43,440 bases of DNA from a bacterium (GTDB lineage: Bacteria; Actinomycetota; Acidimicrobiia; Acidimicrobiales; CATQHL01), in assembly GCA_026708055.1 (NCBI GenBank), contig JAPOVS010000057.1:1-43440 (forward strand). The letters are read 5' to 3'. A program made the translations under genes and the position numbers. Of this stretch, positions 27,544 through 36,164 are shown one piece after another. Under the pieces are notes generated by a model that worked only from the letters and a program-made list of their open reading frames with translations, had not been told where the DNA came from and did not search any database. Numbering within the stretch: the first letter of the stretch is position 1; every line of letters begins with the position of its first letter.

Positions 27544-28743
27544 ATGAGAGCACGAAGTCTGCTCTTGTCGTTGTTCGTGATCGTTCTCGTGGCCGCAGCG
27601 TGCGGCGAGGATGACGACGCTGCCGCGCCCGCGCCGGCACCCGCGGAGGCACCAGCACCGCCCCCGCCGGAACCACCGCCTGAGCCCCCGCCGGCACCCG
27701 ACTCGGGCGTACCGACGCCCAACAACGGTGAGCAGTTCGTGGTCGCCTGGACGCCGTACAGCGACCCGACCAACGACCTGAACGTGGCCTTCGACAACCA
27801 GGTCAAGAACGTGATCGAAGGCGCCGGCATGAAGCACGTCTACTGCAGTGGCAAGGCCGAGGCCACAGCCCAGGCGAACTGCATCGATCAGTTCATCGCC
27901 CAGGACGTGGACATCATCCTCATCTACCCCGCTGACGTCGATTCGATGGCCGAGACGATCAAGGTCGCCAACGCAGCAGGAACCCCCGTCGCGTCGTTCT
28001 TCGGCAACATTCCCGACGTCGGCCAGGAGCAGCTCTACACGCTGACCATTCCGGTCTATGACGCCGGCGTCCTCAACGGGCACAAGCTCGTGGAGTACCT
28101 CACCGAGAAGAACGGTGGGCCCCAGGGCACGGTCCTGGAGATCACCGGTCTGATGACCACCAGCCAGGCGCAGGACCGCAACGCCGGGTTCCACTCCGTC
28201 GTGGACGAGTATCCCGACATCGAGGTGACGATCCGCAACGGCGACTACGACACCGCCAAGGCGGGAACGATCACCACCGACTGGTTCACGGCGAACCCCG
28301 ACACGGACGCGATCTACATCCACTCGAACTGCGACTACACCCCATCGGTGCGGTCGGCGCTGGAGGCGCTGGATCTCTACGTCCCGAAGGACGATCCGGG
28401 GCACATCGGGATCTTCGGAACCGACGGCTGCAACTCCTCGCTGCACGAGGTCCGCTGCGGCTTCCAGGACTACGGGACGACGTACCCGACCGACCTGGCG
28501 GGCTCCCAGATGGCCGAGATCGCCGTGCACTACCTCCAGACGGGCGAATCGCCGCAGCCCGGAGAGGTCCTCAACATCCCGGGGCTCGAGGGAGGCACCA
28601 CTGCCATGGTGGACGGAAGTGCCGGACCGATCTACTTCATGGAGTTGTTCGAGTACACGCAGGACACGGCCAACGATCCGACCCTGTTCGGTAACAGCTT
28701 CATGAGCGAGCCCAACGGCCTGACGTCATGTGACGATCGGTAG
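27544..28743 (+). CDS. Sugar-type ABC transporter substrate-binding lipoprotein (system 1)
   Basis: The 399-residue protein has a lipoprotein signal peptide with lipobox VAAAC (Cys20), then an acidic patch and a Pro/Ala/Glu linker (about 27-53), then a periplasmic-binding-protein type 1 fold (ribose/BMP-like). That fold shows VDIILIYPADVDSMAETIKVANAAGTPV and DAIYIHSNCDYTPSVRSAL. It should be anchored outside the cytoplasmic membrane and deliver a sugar-like ligand to the system 1 permease. I chose the ATG at 27544, behind a G-rich ribosome binding site, because it begins the signal peptide. Several cysteines (CSGK, NCID, CGF) suggest disulfides. The ligand is unknown. A strong terminator follows. 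Confidence 0.88.
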   Translation: MRARSLLLSLFVIVLVAAACGEDDDAAAPAPAPAEAPAPPPPEPPPEPPPAPDSGVPTPNNGEQFVVAWTPYSDPTNDLNVAFDNQVKNVIEGAGMKHVYCSGKAEATAQANCIDQFIAQDVDIILIYPADVDSMAETIKVANAAGTPVASFFGNIPDVGQEQLYTLTIPVYDAGVLNGHKLVEYLTEKNGGPQGTVLEITGLMTTSQAQDRNAGFHSVVDEYPDIEVTIRNGDYDTAKAGTITTDWFTANPDTDAIYIHSNCDYTPSVRSALEALDLYVPKDDPGHIGIFGTDGCNSSLHEVRCGFQDYGTTYPTDLAGSQMAEIAVHYLQTGESPQPGEVLNIPGLEGGTTAMVDGSAGPIYFMELFEYTQDTANDPTLFGNSFMSEPNGLTSCDDR

Positions 28744-28764
28744 ATCCGACACATAGCACGAGTC

Positions 28765-28794
28765 CTTGCGGGCGGCCCGGCGGCCGCCCGCAAG
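28765..28794 (+). terminator. Strong hairpin terminator after the system 1 binding-protein gene
   Basis: A perfect 13-bp stem (CTTGCGGGCGGCC paired with GGCCGCCCGCAAG) with loop CGGC begins 22 bases after the stop. There is no T tract, as is usual for I-shaped terminators of high-GC bacteria. It lies between convergent genes and probably works in both directions. Confidence 0.8.
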
Positions 28795-28836
28795 CGCGTC
28801 CGACCGCCGGCGACGCAGGCCGAGTCGCTGAACAGC

Positions 28837-28862
28837 GGATCCCGGCCTGCGCCGGGATGACG
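28837..28862 (+). repeat. Dispersed palindromic repeat, copy d
   Basis: This copy has compensating changes in both arms (GGATCCCGGCCTGCGCCGGGATGACG-type), so the stem is preserved. It lies between the terminator and the convergent ATPase gene. Compensatory substitution argues that folding is maintained. Confidence 0.8.
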
Positions 28863-28890
28863 ATGGCGAGGGCCGGCGCGCGGTCGGGCG

Positions 28891-29709
28891 CTAGCTGCTC
28901 CCGCCGAGGCTGGCGCCGGTGATGAGGTCCACCAGGTCGCGCGGCTCGACGTCGGCGGTGGCGACGTCCCCGGCCATCTGCCCCTGGTAGAGCACCACGG
29001 CGCGGTGGCAGACCTCCATCACGTGCTGCATGTTGTGGCTGATGCAGACGACGGCCATGCCCTCATCGCCCAGCGTCCTGATGAGATTCAGCACCGACTG
29101 CGTCTGCGTCACGCCGAGCGCAGCGACCGGCTCGTCCATCAGGACCACGTGGCGCCCCCAGGCCACCGCCCTGCTCACCGCCACCGACTGGCGTTGCCCG
29201 CCCGACAGGTCCTCGACCGGCAGCCCCAGCGACGGGATCCGGATGTGGAGGCGTGAGACGATTTCCCCCGCCTCCCGCAGCATCTGCTTCTTGTTCATGA
29301 CGCGCATCCACCGCAGGCCGGGTGGCAGCTTGCGGTAGATCTCCCGGTTCAGGAACAGATTCGCCGGCACGTCGAGCACTTCGACGAGCTGCAGATCCTG
29401 GTAGACGGTCTCGATGCCGAGTTCCCGTGCCGCCTGGGGATTCCGGACCTGCACCTCTCTCCCCGCCATGCGGATGTGTCCCGAGTCGGGCTGGAACGTG
29501 CCGGACATGCACTTGATGAGGGTCGACTTCCCGGCTCCGTTGTCCCCCAGGAGCCCGACCACCTCGCCCGCACGCAGTTCGAGGCTCACATCGCGCAGCG
29601 CGCGGACCGGCCCGAACGACTTGCTTATCCCGACCACCTCCAGCACCGGCGGATCCTCGAGCGTGGCAACTCCTCCAGCACCGTCAGCAGAGCCAGTTGG
29701 ATCGGTCAT
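28891..29709 (-). CDS. Sugar-type ABC transporter ATP-binding protein (system 1)
   Basis: The 272-residue protein is a single nucleotide-binding domain of the CUT2/FrcA type. It has Walker A GDNGAGKS (55-62), Q-loop TVYQDLQLV, signature LSGGQRQSVAVSRA, Walker B VVLMDEPVAALG (Val where Thr is usual) and switch histidine ISHN. It should form a homodimer energising the system 1 permease, unlike the two-domain RbsA proteins. I chose the ATG at 29709, which precedes the domain by about 20 residues and has GGGGG upstream. The gene points opposite to its binding protein and permease, an odd arrangement for one transporter. Confidence 0.9.
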   Translation of the reverse strand: MTDPTGSADGAGGVATLEDPPVLEVVGISKSFGPVRALRDVSLELRAGEVVGLLGDNGAGKSTLIKCMSGTFQPDSGHIRMAGREVQVRNPQAARELGIETVYQDLQLVEVLDVPANLFLNREIYRKLPPGLRWMRVMNKKQMLREAGEIVSRLHIRIPSLGLPVEDLSGGQRQSVAVSRAVAWGRHVVLMDEPVAALGVTQTQSVLNLIRTLGDEGMAVVCISHNMQHVMEVCHRAVVLYQGQMAGDVATADVEPRDLVDLITGASLGGSS

Positions 29710-29768
29710 TCGGTACCCCCGTGCTGCCCCTCTGGTGGATGACTGCGTCAGAGTCGCACTGCCGGAAA

Positions 29769-29783
29769 CCTTACAACGTAAGG
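29769..29783. promoter_or_regulatory. Short inverted repeat in the divergent ATPase/permease region
   Basis: CCTTAC-AAC-GTAAGG is a perfect 6-bp inverted repeat with a 3-base spacer, AT-rich against its surroundings. It lies 60 bases upstream of the ATPase gene and 173 bases upstream of the permease gene. It could be an operator for both; a TATACT -10-like box lies at 29855-29860 on the permease side. Confidence 0.4.
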
Positions 29784-29955
29784 AGTGCCTGCGCCGTGCC
29801 GTCGTAAGCCCTTCCGGCACGCTCCGGGCTCAGCAGCCCCTCGGGGGATGGACATATACTGGCGCCAATCCACGGCAGTCCCGGCCGGCGCGCGAGCCTC
29901 GGGGAACGCCATGGAGGTCCGGTTGCGATACCGGATGCGATAGGGGGGGTCATCG

Positions 29956-31044
29956 ATGGCCATCGATCAGGGGCCGGCGCCGGGGGCCGCAGGACTCAGC
30001 GACGAGAGTTACGTCGAACTCACTCCGGGTCGACGGATTCTGAGGTTCCTGGACAGGAACTCCGTGTGGGTCCTGCTGGCGATCGCGGTCCTCGCCGCGT
30101 CGCTGCTGACCCAGTTCGAGATCCCCCAGAACATCCTCAACCTCGGCGCGGCGGTCTCCTCGCTGGGCATGCTCGTCCTGGCGCAGACCGTGGTGCTGCT
30201 GACCCGGAACTTCGACTTGAGCACCGAAGCCAACATGGTCTTCGGCGCGGTGCTGGCGGGCGTCCTGATCTCGCCGGTGACGATCCTCGGCGAGGGCACG
30301 GCCGATCAGTTGAACCTCGGGGGACGGGGGTGGTCCACGGGCGCCGTCCTGCCGATCCTGCTCATCGTCTGCACCGCGGTGGGTCTGGCCAACGGCCTGC
30401 TCATCGTGAAGCTGCGAATGAACAACTTCATGGTGACCCTCGGCATGTCCATCCTGCTGTACGGTCTCACGCTCGTCGTGGGCGTCGGGCGGCAGCTCAC
30501 GACCATCCCCGAGGCCTTCCGCTGGTTGGGCAAGACCCGGATCGGCATCGGCGAGGATCTGAAGTTCCCGATCTCGGCGATCTTCCTCGTCCTCGTCTTC
30601 CTCGTCTTCCACTATGTCCTCACGCATACCGTGTACGGACGGCGTATCTATGCCGTCGGCAGCAACCGCAACGCGGCTCGGGCCGCCGGCATCAACGACG
30701 GCAACGTCATCATCGGCGCCTACGTCGTATCGGGGCTGCTGTGCGGGGTCGCGGCCTGGCTGCTGGTCGGAAGGATCGGCGCCGCTCAGGCCGGGATTGC
30801 CGCCGATGAATTGTTCACCTCCTTCGCAGCGGCCGTGATCGGTGGCGTCTCATTGGCCGGCGGCAGGGGGAAGATCTTCGGTGTGTTCGGCGGGCTGCTG
30901 CTGATGGGCACCATCACGAACGCCCTCAACATCTCCAACGTCGAAGGCAAGTGGATCCCGGTGGCCAACGGCCTCGTCATCCTGTTCGCGATCTTCATCG
31001 ACGGCCTACGGAACATTCGTGCAGCCCGGCTGACCGGCGCCTGA
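29956..31044 (+). CDS. Sugar-type ABC transporter permease (system 1, RbsC/FrcC family)
   Basis: The 362-residue integral membrane protein has about nine to ten hydrophobic segments, including VWVLLAIAVLAASLL (38-52), GMLVLAQTVVLLT and FLVLVFLVFHYVLTHT. It also carries the family motif YAVGSNRNAARAAGI, which contacts the ATPase, then AAVIGGVSLAGGRG and a C-terminal GLVILFAIFIDGL. The family imports ribose, fructose, xylose and related compounds. The ATG at 29956 follows GGGGGGG. The LLM oxidoreductase gene starts 4 bases after its stop, so the two are co-transcribed. The ligand is unknown. Confidence 0.9.
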   Translation: MAIDQGPAPGAAGLSDESYVELTPGRRILRFLDRNSVWVLLAIAVLAASLLTQFEIPQNILNLGAAVSSLGMLVLAQTVVLLTRNFDLSTEANMVFGAVLAGVLISPVTILGEGTADQLNLGGRGWSTGAVLPILLIVCTAVGLANGLLIVKLRMNNFMVTLGMSILLYGLTLVVGVGRQLTTIPEAFRWLGKTRIGIGEDLKFPISAIFLVLVFLVFHYVLTHTVYGRRIYAVGSNRNAARAAGINDGNVIIGAYVVSGLLCGVAAWLLVGRIGAAQAGIAADELFTSFAAAVIGGVSLAGGRGKIFGVFGGLLLMGTITNALNISNVEGKWIPVANGLVILFAIFIDGLRNIRAARLTGA

Positions 31045-31048
31045 TCCC

Positions 31049-32041
31049 GTGGCGGGAGCCGCCACCCCACCGCCACCCTGGCAGGACCCCGAGCGGGTGC
31101 TGCTGGGCGTCAACCTGTGGAGCATGCACACGACCTGGGCCGATCTGCTCGAGGCGGCGGTCCGTGCGGATGACCTGGGCTACGACACGCTCTCGACGTC
31201 GGATCACGTGCTGGCGTGCGTCGGCGAGCAGGGCCCGGTATTCGAGGGCTACCTGAGCCTTGCCGCCTGGGCGCAGGCGACATCCCGGGTCCGGCTCGGG
31301 CTGCTGGCGACGGCCAACACGTTCCGGGAGCCGACGCTCCTCGCCAAGATGATCACCACGCTGGACCACATCAGCGGTGGACGGGCCTTTCTCGGCATTG
31401 GCGCCGGCTGGTTCGAGGAAGAGCACACCGGCTATGGGTTCGAGTTCGGGGCCGGCCCCGGCGAGCGGCTTCGCTGGTTGGGCGAGGCGCTGCCGCTGCT
31501 CCGTTCCATGCTCGGAGGCGATCCTGCGACCGCCGCCGTCGGCCGCTACCGGCCCGCGGCTGCCCGCAACGATCCCGGAGCCATCCAGGAGCGAATCCCC
31601 ATCATCGTGGCCGGCGACGGCGAGCGCGTGACCTTGAGGCTCGTCGCCACCTACGGCGACGCCTGCAACTTCGGATTCCACCACGGGGCGGACGCCCTGG
31701 CGCGCAAGGAAAGGATCCTGCGGGCGCACTGCGCGGACGTGGGTCGCGACGAGAGCGAGATCGCCCGGACCGCCGAGATCCGGGTCGTGATCATCCGCGA
31801 CACGCGTCGCGAGGCCGACCGCGTCTACGCCGAACTGCGGAGACTGAACGGTGACGCCCCGGTCTGGCCGGAGCAGCCGGTGGGAACGCCCGACGACGTG
31901 TCCGAGAAGCTCGAACCGCTCGTGGCGCTGGGGTTCCGCCACATCATCTGCGGATTCCCCCACCCCCACGACGCCGAGTCGATGGTGCGGCTACGGCGCG
32001 AGGTGCTGCCCCGACTGCAGGCGGTCGCCGGCGGCGGGTGA
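31049..32041 (+). CDS. LLM-class flavin/F420-dependent oxidoreductase
   Basis: The 330-residue protein is a luciferase-like TIM barrel. It shows GYDTLSTSDHV near residue 43, RVRLGLLATANTFREPTLLAKMITTLDHISGGRAFLGIGAGWFEEEH in the cofactor-binding region, and VGTPDDVSEKL and LGFRHIICGFP near the C-terminus. The GRxxLGIGAGW and EH-x-YG pattern is typical of actinobacterial F420-dependent members, but FMN cannot be excluded. It would oxidise or reduce a small organic substrate, plausibly one entering through system 1, since its GTG at 31049 lies 4 bases after the permease stop. The substrate is not predictable. Confidence 0.87.
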   Translation: MAGAATPPPPWQDPERVLLGVNLWSMHTTWADLLEAAVRADDLGYDTLSTSDHVLACVGEQGPVFEGYLSLAAWAQATSRVRLGLLATANTFREPTLLAKMITTLDHISGGRAFLGIGAGWFEEEHTGYGFEFGAGPGERLRWLGEALPLLRSMLGGDPATAAVGRYRPAAARNDPGAIQERIPIIVAGDGERVTLRLVATYGDACNFGFHHGADALARKERILRAHCADVGRDESEIARTAEIRVVIIRDTRREADRVYAELRRLNGDAPVWPEQPVGTPDDVSEKLEPLVALGFRHIICGFPHPHDAESMVRLRREVLPRLQAVAGGG

Positions 32042-32091
32042 TCAGTTCAGTCGGGACCCCGCCGACTCACCAGCGCGGGATATCCCCGGGC

Positions 32092-33324
32092 TCAGAGTAG
32101 GCGCGGTGTCGGATCGAATGTGAGCGGCAGTGACGTGAACCCGCGCGGGCCCACGCTCGGTAGGCGCACCGGCTCCCCCGCCAGACGGACGTTCGGGAGC
32201 CGTTGGATCAACCTCTCGAAAGAGACCTGCAACTCGGATCGCGCCAGCACCTGACCGACGCAGTAGTGCGTCCCGAAACCGAACCCGAGATGGCGGATGT
32301 GGCCGCGCCTGATGTCGATGCTGTCCGGGTTCTCGAACTGCTCCGGGTCTCGGTTCGCCGCGCCGAGGATGAGGCGGACCACCTGTCCCTCGGGGATCAC
32401 CGTGCCGTCGATCTCGACGTCGGTGGTCGTCAGCCGGAACACCATCTGGAACGGGCATTCGTATCTGACGAGTTCCTCGACGGCGTTCTTCATCAGGCTC
32501 GGGTCGTCGCGCAGCAGGTCCAGCTGATCCGGATGCTCGAGCAGCGCCATCATGCCGTTGCCGAGCATGTTCGTCGTCGTGTCGTCTCCGCCGGTCACGA
32601 GATCCACGCACGTGGAGAGCAACTCGTCGGTGCTCATCACGTCCCCCGCCTCGTCGGCCGCGACCAGGCTGGACAGCACATCGCCGGCGGGGTTGGCCCT
32701 GCGGTCCTCGAGAAGGTCACCCAGCCAGCCGCGCAGAGACATCAAGCCCGCCTGGCTCCGGCGCATGACGTCCACGTCGAGGCCGCCCGGGCCGAGGAAC
32801 TCCAGGTACTGGTTCGTCCACTCCCTGAACTGCACCCTCTCGGTGGCAGGCAACCCCACCAACTCGCTGACCGCGATGGCGGGCAGAGGCACGGCGAAGT
32901 CGGGCGGCAGGTCGGTGCGCCCGCTCTCGGTGACCTCGTCGAGCAGGGAGTCGGCGAGCGCTTCGACGCGCCGGCGGATGGCGGCGAGGGCGTCGGGAGT
33001 CAGGGCCTTCGACACGACGCGACGGATCCGGGTGTGGTCGGGCGGGTCCGCCTGGCTGAAGCCGCTGGTCGTCCAGTAGTCCACGAACGACGACAGCTCC
33101 TCGCGGTGCTCGGTGGGGATCTTCTCCATCCACGTGGCATAGACCCGGTTCCGGAAGCCGGCCGGGTTGCGAATGACCGCATCCACGTGCGCGAACCGGG
33201 TCAGCAGCCAGCAGTCCCACGCATCGCTCCAGTACACCGGCGCCTCTTCCTGCAGCCGCCGGTAGACCGGGTACGGGTCCTCCATGAATTGCCGCGAGAC
33301 CAGCTGGTCATCGATCGATGCCAC
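32092..33324 (-). CDS. Cytochrome P450
   Basis: The 410-residue soluble bacterial P450 has the I-helix oxygen-binding motif TGGDDTTTN, the K-helix ExxR as EELVRYE, and the heme-ligand loop FGFGTHYCVG with Cys355. The family hydroxylates small hydrophobic substrates using electrons from a ferredoxin. A [3Fe-4S] ferredoxin of the right type is encoded 5 kb away at 38192-38446. I chose the GTG at 33324, behind GAGGAG at 6 bases; the open frame reaches into the upstream gene but has no homology there. It follows the FG-GAP lipoprotein gene by 29 bases, so the two are probably one operon. Confidence 0.94.
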   Translation of the reverse strand: MASIDDQLVSRQFMEDPYPVYRRLQEEAPVYWSDAWDCWLLTRFAHVDAVIRNPAGFRNRVYATWMEKIPTEHREELSSFVDYWTTSGFSQADPPDHTRIRRVVSKALTPDALAAIRRRVEALADSLLDEVTESGRTDLPPDFAVPLPAIAVSELVGLPATERVQFREWTNQYLEFLGPGGLDVDVMRRSQAGLMSLRGWLGDLLEDRRANPAGDVLSSLVAADEAGDVMSTDELLSTCVDLVTGGDDTTTNMLGNGMMALLEHPDQLDLLRDDPSLMKNAVEELVRYECPFQMVFRLTTTDVEIDGTVIPEGQVVRLILGAANRDPEQFENPDSIDIRRGHIRHLGFGFGTHYCVGQVLARSELQVSFERLIQRLPNVRLAGEPVRLPSVGPRGFTSLPLTFDPTPRLL

Positions 33325-33353
33325 GATCGGCTCCTCGTGGTCTGCTCGGCGAC

Positions 33354-35039
33354 TCAGCCGGGTGAGACGGTCAGCGTCTGGTTGGCGTCGATGTCGCTCA
33401 TGATCGTCACCGACCCGTCGGGCCACTCGACCCGCACCTCGTCGACCGTCTCCTCCGAGCCCAGGCCGAAGTGCGCCGAGATCTCGCTGCTGGTCAGGTA
33501 GTGCGCGCACGACATGATCCAGCGGTGTAACTCGAGGTCGCCGGCCGTCACCGTCACCCGACTGCCCAGCCCGTGCGGCGCTATGCCGTCAGTGCCCGTC
33601 GTGTCCAGGAACACCCGAAGCCAGTTGGCCGCCTCGCCGCTGAGGTCGTTCCGGTAGAGGCGGAAGTCGCCGGCCGGCGAGGTGAGGGCCACGTCCTGGT
33701 CGCCGTCGCCGTCGAAGTCGAAGTGCAGGAGCCCCAGGCCCTGGATGTCGTAGGTGAGTTCGGCGGATGTGGCCACGTCCGTGAACGTACCGTCCCCCAT
33801 ATTGATCCAGAGCTTGGCGCGCTCCCCCTGGTACTCCTCGCGCATCCAGCCGTTGGTCTCGATGATGTCGACCATGCCGTCGTGGTTGAGGTCCAAGCCG
33901 GCGGTCCCCCACCCCCATCCGCCGTCGTTCACGCCGGCCGACGCCGCGGACTCCTCGAACAGTCCGGAGCCCTGGTTCAGGTACAGCTTGTTGCCGTCCC
34001 CGTAGCCCAGGCCGTGCTCGTCGAAGATGGCGGTCACGTACCAGTCCAGCCAGCCGTCCCCGTCGAAGTCGGCCACTGTGCCGCCCATTCCCGCCCACGT
34101 CTCATCGGTGCCGGACGCCGCGGTCCGCTCCGTGAAGGTTCCGTCGCCGTTGTTGACGAAATACCTGCTCGTCCCGAAGTCGGCGGCGATGAGGGCCTCC
34201 GGGTAGCGGTCGCCCGTCATGTCGGCGAGGCAGGGCGCGAAGCCGCGGACGCCGTCGTCGGTGAGCCCGGCGGCCTCGGTCACGTCGCTGAACGTGCCGT
34301 CGCCGTTGTTGATGAACAGCCGGTTGCCGAGCGAGCCCTCCTGCCAGCCCGTGACCAGCAGATCCAGGTCGCCGTCGAGGTCGACGTCGCCGAAGGCCGA
34401 ACCGAAACCGTCCCCCATCGTCGAGCTGGTCGTCGCCACGCCGGCCCGACCGGCGATCTCCTCGAACGTGCCGTCGCCGCGATTGCGGTACAGCAGGTGG
34501 TGTCCTGGGGCCGCGGCCTCACCCGAACCGTGGCTGGTGACATGCAGGTCGGTCCACCCGTCACCGTCGAAATCGGCGGCCGCCGCGCCGGAGCCGAGAT
34601 GCTCCAGGGCCACCCCCGCCTGCGCCCCCACCTCCGAGAAGGTCCCGTCGCCGTTGTTCCGGTACAGGCGGTCGGGGCCTGAGTCGGCGCCGACCACGAA
34701 GAGGTCCAGCCAACCGTCCCGGTCGAAGTCGAGCACGGCCGCTCCTCCCCGCATCGCCAGAGTCGCCTTGGCGTTGACGGCGGGATCCATGAGATCCGGC
34801 ATGCCCTGCGGTTCGGAAGGTGTCCCCTCGGCGCCTTCGGGCGGCGCCGGCGGGGGCGGCAGTTCGCGGTCCAATTCGATGCCCGCGGTCGCCGCGACGT
34901 TGGAGAAGGCCAGCAGGTTGCCCGCCGGGTCCTCCCAGCCGCGTGCAGGCACCGCGTCGCTGCCGTCGTCGTCCGAGCAGGCCGCGGCGACGAGCGCCAC
35001 CGTCAGTGCCAGAGCCAGGATCACCCGGCGCAGAGTCAT
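33354..35039 (-). CDS. CRTAC1-like FG-GAP/VCBS beta-propeller lipoprotein with ASPIC/UnbV domain
   Basis: The 561-residue protein has a lipoprotein signal (lipobox VAAAC, Cys21) and a linker. Seven FG-GAP blades follow, each with a DxDxDG-type calcium loop such as DFDRDGWLD, DFDGDGWTD, DVDLDGDLD, DFDGDGWLD and DFDGDGDQD. Most blades carry a YRNNGDGTF-like strand. The fourth loop (DMTGDRYPE) is degenerate. An ASPIC/UnbV domain ends the protein (LGSRVTVTAG, HFGLGSEETVDEVRVEWPDG). It should be a calcium-binding surface protein for adhesion or ligand binding. It directly precedes the P450 gene, an unexplained pairing. The ATG at 35039 begins the signal peptide and has GGGAGG upstream. Confidence 0.9.
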   Translation of the reverse strand: MTLRRVILALALTVALVAAACSDDDGSDAVPARGWEDPAGNLLAFSNVAATAGIELDRELPPPPAPPEGAEGTPSEPQGMPDLMDPAVNAKATLAMRGGAAVLDFDRDGWLDLFVVGADSGPDRLYRNNGDGTFSEVGAQAGVALEHLGSGAAAADFDGDGWTDLHVTSHGSGEAAAPGHHLLYRNRGDGTFEEIAGRAGVATTSSTMGDGFGSAFGDVDLDGDLDLLVTGWQEGSLGNRLFINNGDGTFSDVTEAAGLTDDGVRGFAPCLADMTGDRYPEALIAADFGTSRYFVNNGDGTFTERTAASGTDETWAGMGGTVADFDGDGWLDWYVTAIFDEHGLGYGDGNKLYLNQGSGLFEESAASAGVNDGGWGWGTAGLDLNHDGMVDIIETNGWMREEYQGERAKLWINMGDGTFTDVATSAELTYDIQGLGLLHFDFDGDGDQDVALTSPAGDFRLYRNDLSGEAANWLRVFLDTTGTDGIAPHGLGSRVTVTAGDLELHRWIMSCAHYLTSSEISAHFGLGSEETVDEVRVEWPDGSVTIMSDIDANQTLTVSPG

Positions 35040-35274
35040 AGCCCTATGACCCTCCCCCCTTCGCCCCCCGGCACGACGGTCTCAATGCCGCGGGCGCACC
35101 AAACACTATCCCTCTTCGCCTGCCCGCCGCCAGCGCTTCGCCGGCGCGGCGCACGCCGGCTGCCTCTTGCCTCGGACGGCTGCGGAGGCCCCCGAACTGC
35201 GACAACGCGCACGGCTATCGTGGGGACGGCGTCCATCGCCGCGGGTGGGTCTACCCGAACGAGAGGCTCTCCGA

Positions 35275-36030
35275 ATGGCCGATTTCACTGGGAAAGTCGC
35301 TCTCGTGACCGGAGCCGGGCTCGGTATCGGGCAGGCCAGCGCGCTCGCTTTCGCCGCTGCGGGAGCCCGCGTGGCCGTCGTGGACATCGACGGGCCCTCC
35401 GCCGCCCGCACCGTCGAGATGGTCGAGCAACGGGGCGCCGACGCATTGCTGATCGAAGCCGACGTGACGAACTCGGCCGACGTCGAGCAGATGGTCGCCA
35501 CGACCGTCGAAACGTTCGGCGGGCTGGACTTCGCGCACAACAACGTGGGCAATCTGGGTACTCGAGCGCTGATCCACGAGTACCCGGAGGACGTCTTCGA
35601 GAGAGTCACGAGCGTGACGCAGGCTTCGATGTTCCTGTGCATGAAGTACGAGTTGCGTCACATGGTGCAGCAGGGTGCGGGCGCGATCGTCAACACCTCG
35701 TCCGTGGCGGGCTTCATCGCGCTACCCGGCGAATCGGCCTACGTGGCGGCCAAACACGCGGTGATCGGATTGACCAAGACGGCAGCCCTCGAGTACTCCG
35801 ATCACGGCATCCGGATCAACGCGGTGTGCCCCGGTGTGATCCGCACTCCGATGACCGAGTTCTTCCTCGACGGGGACCCCGAGGCCGAGCGGGCCGCGGT
35901 TGCCCGGCATCCCATGGGGAGGCTCGGCGAGCCGGCGGAGATCGCAGACGCCGTCGTCTGGTTGTGCTCGGAGGGGGCGTCCTTCGTGACGGGACATCCT
36001 TTAGTCGTCGACGGGGGCCACCTGCTCTAG
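35275..36030 (+). CDS. Short-chain dehydrogenase/reductase (SDR1)
   Basis: The 251-residue classical SDR has the cofactor motif TGAGLGIGQ, an Asp after the second strand (VVDID) that favours NAD(H), NNVG in place of the usual NNAG, catalytic Ser in NTSSVAG, the YVAAK Tyr/Lys pair, and INAVCPGVIRTPMTE. The ending VDGGHLL is typical. I chose the ATG at 35275, 9 bases after GAGAGG. It would oxidise a secondary alcohol or reduce a ketone; the substrate is unknown. It stands alone on the plus strand between two minus-strand units and converges on SDR2, with repeat copy e between them. Confidence 0.9.
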   Translation: MADFTGKVALVTGAGLGIGQASALAFAAAGARVAVVDIDGPSAARTVEMVEQRGADALLIEADVTNSADVEQMVATTVETFGGLDFAHNNVGNLGTRALIHEYPEDVFERVTSVTQASMFLCMKYELRHMVQQGAGAIVNTSSVAGFIALPGESAYVAAKHAVIGLTKTAALEYSDHGIRINAVCPGVIRTPMTEFFLDGDPEAERAAVARHPMGRLGEPAEIADAVVWLCSEGASFVTGHPLVVDGGHLL

Positions 36031-36078
36031 GAAGTCGCCGTGGGACCGGTGCGAGACGCCGTCCGACCCGCTGGACCA

Positions 36079-36105
36079 TGGATTCCGGCCTCCGCCGGAG
36101 TGACG
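36079..36105 (+). repeat. Dispersed palindromic repeat, copy e
   Basis: A full-length copy with one change in the right arm (GGAGTGACG) lies between the convergent SDR1 and SDR2 genes. It may double as the terminator there. Confidence 0.8.
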
Positions 36106-36164
36106 GTGGGCGTGGCCCGCAGCACGACCTGGCAGTTTCCTCGGCGGCACCGGTGCTCCGGCGG

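Noticed and set aside
31430-31460. GGTTCGAGTTC resembling a tRNA T-loop
   Set aside because: No acceptor or anticodon stem surrounds it, and it lies inside the LLM oxidoreductase coding sequence.
32060-32090. GGGATATCCC palindrome between the LLM and P450 genes as an operator
   Set aside because: Both genes converge on it, so it is not upstream of anything, and the stem is too short for a confident terminator.
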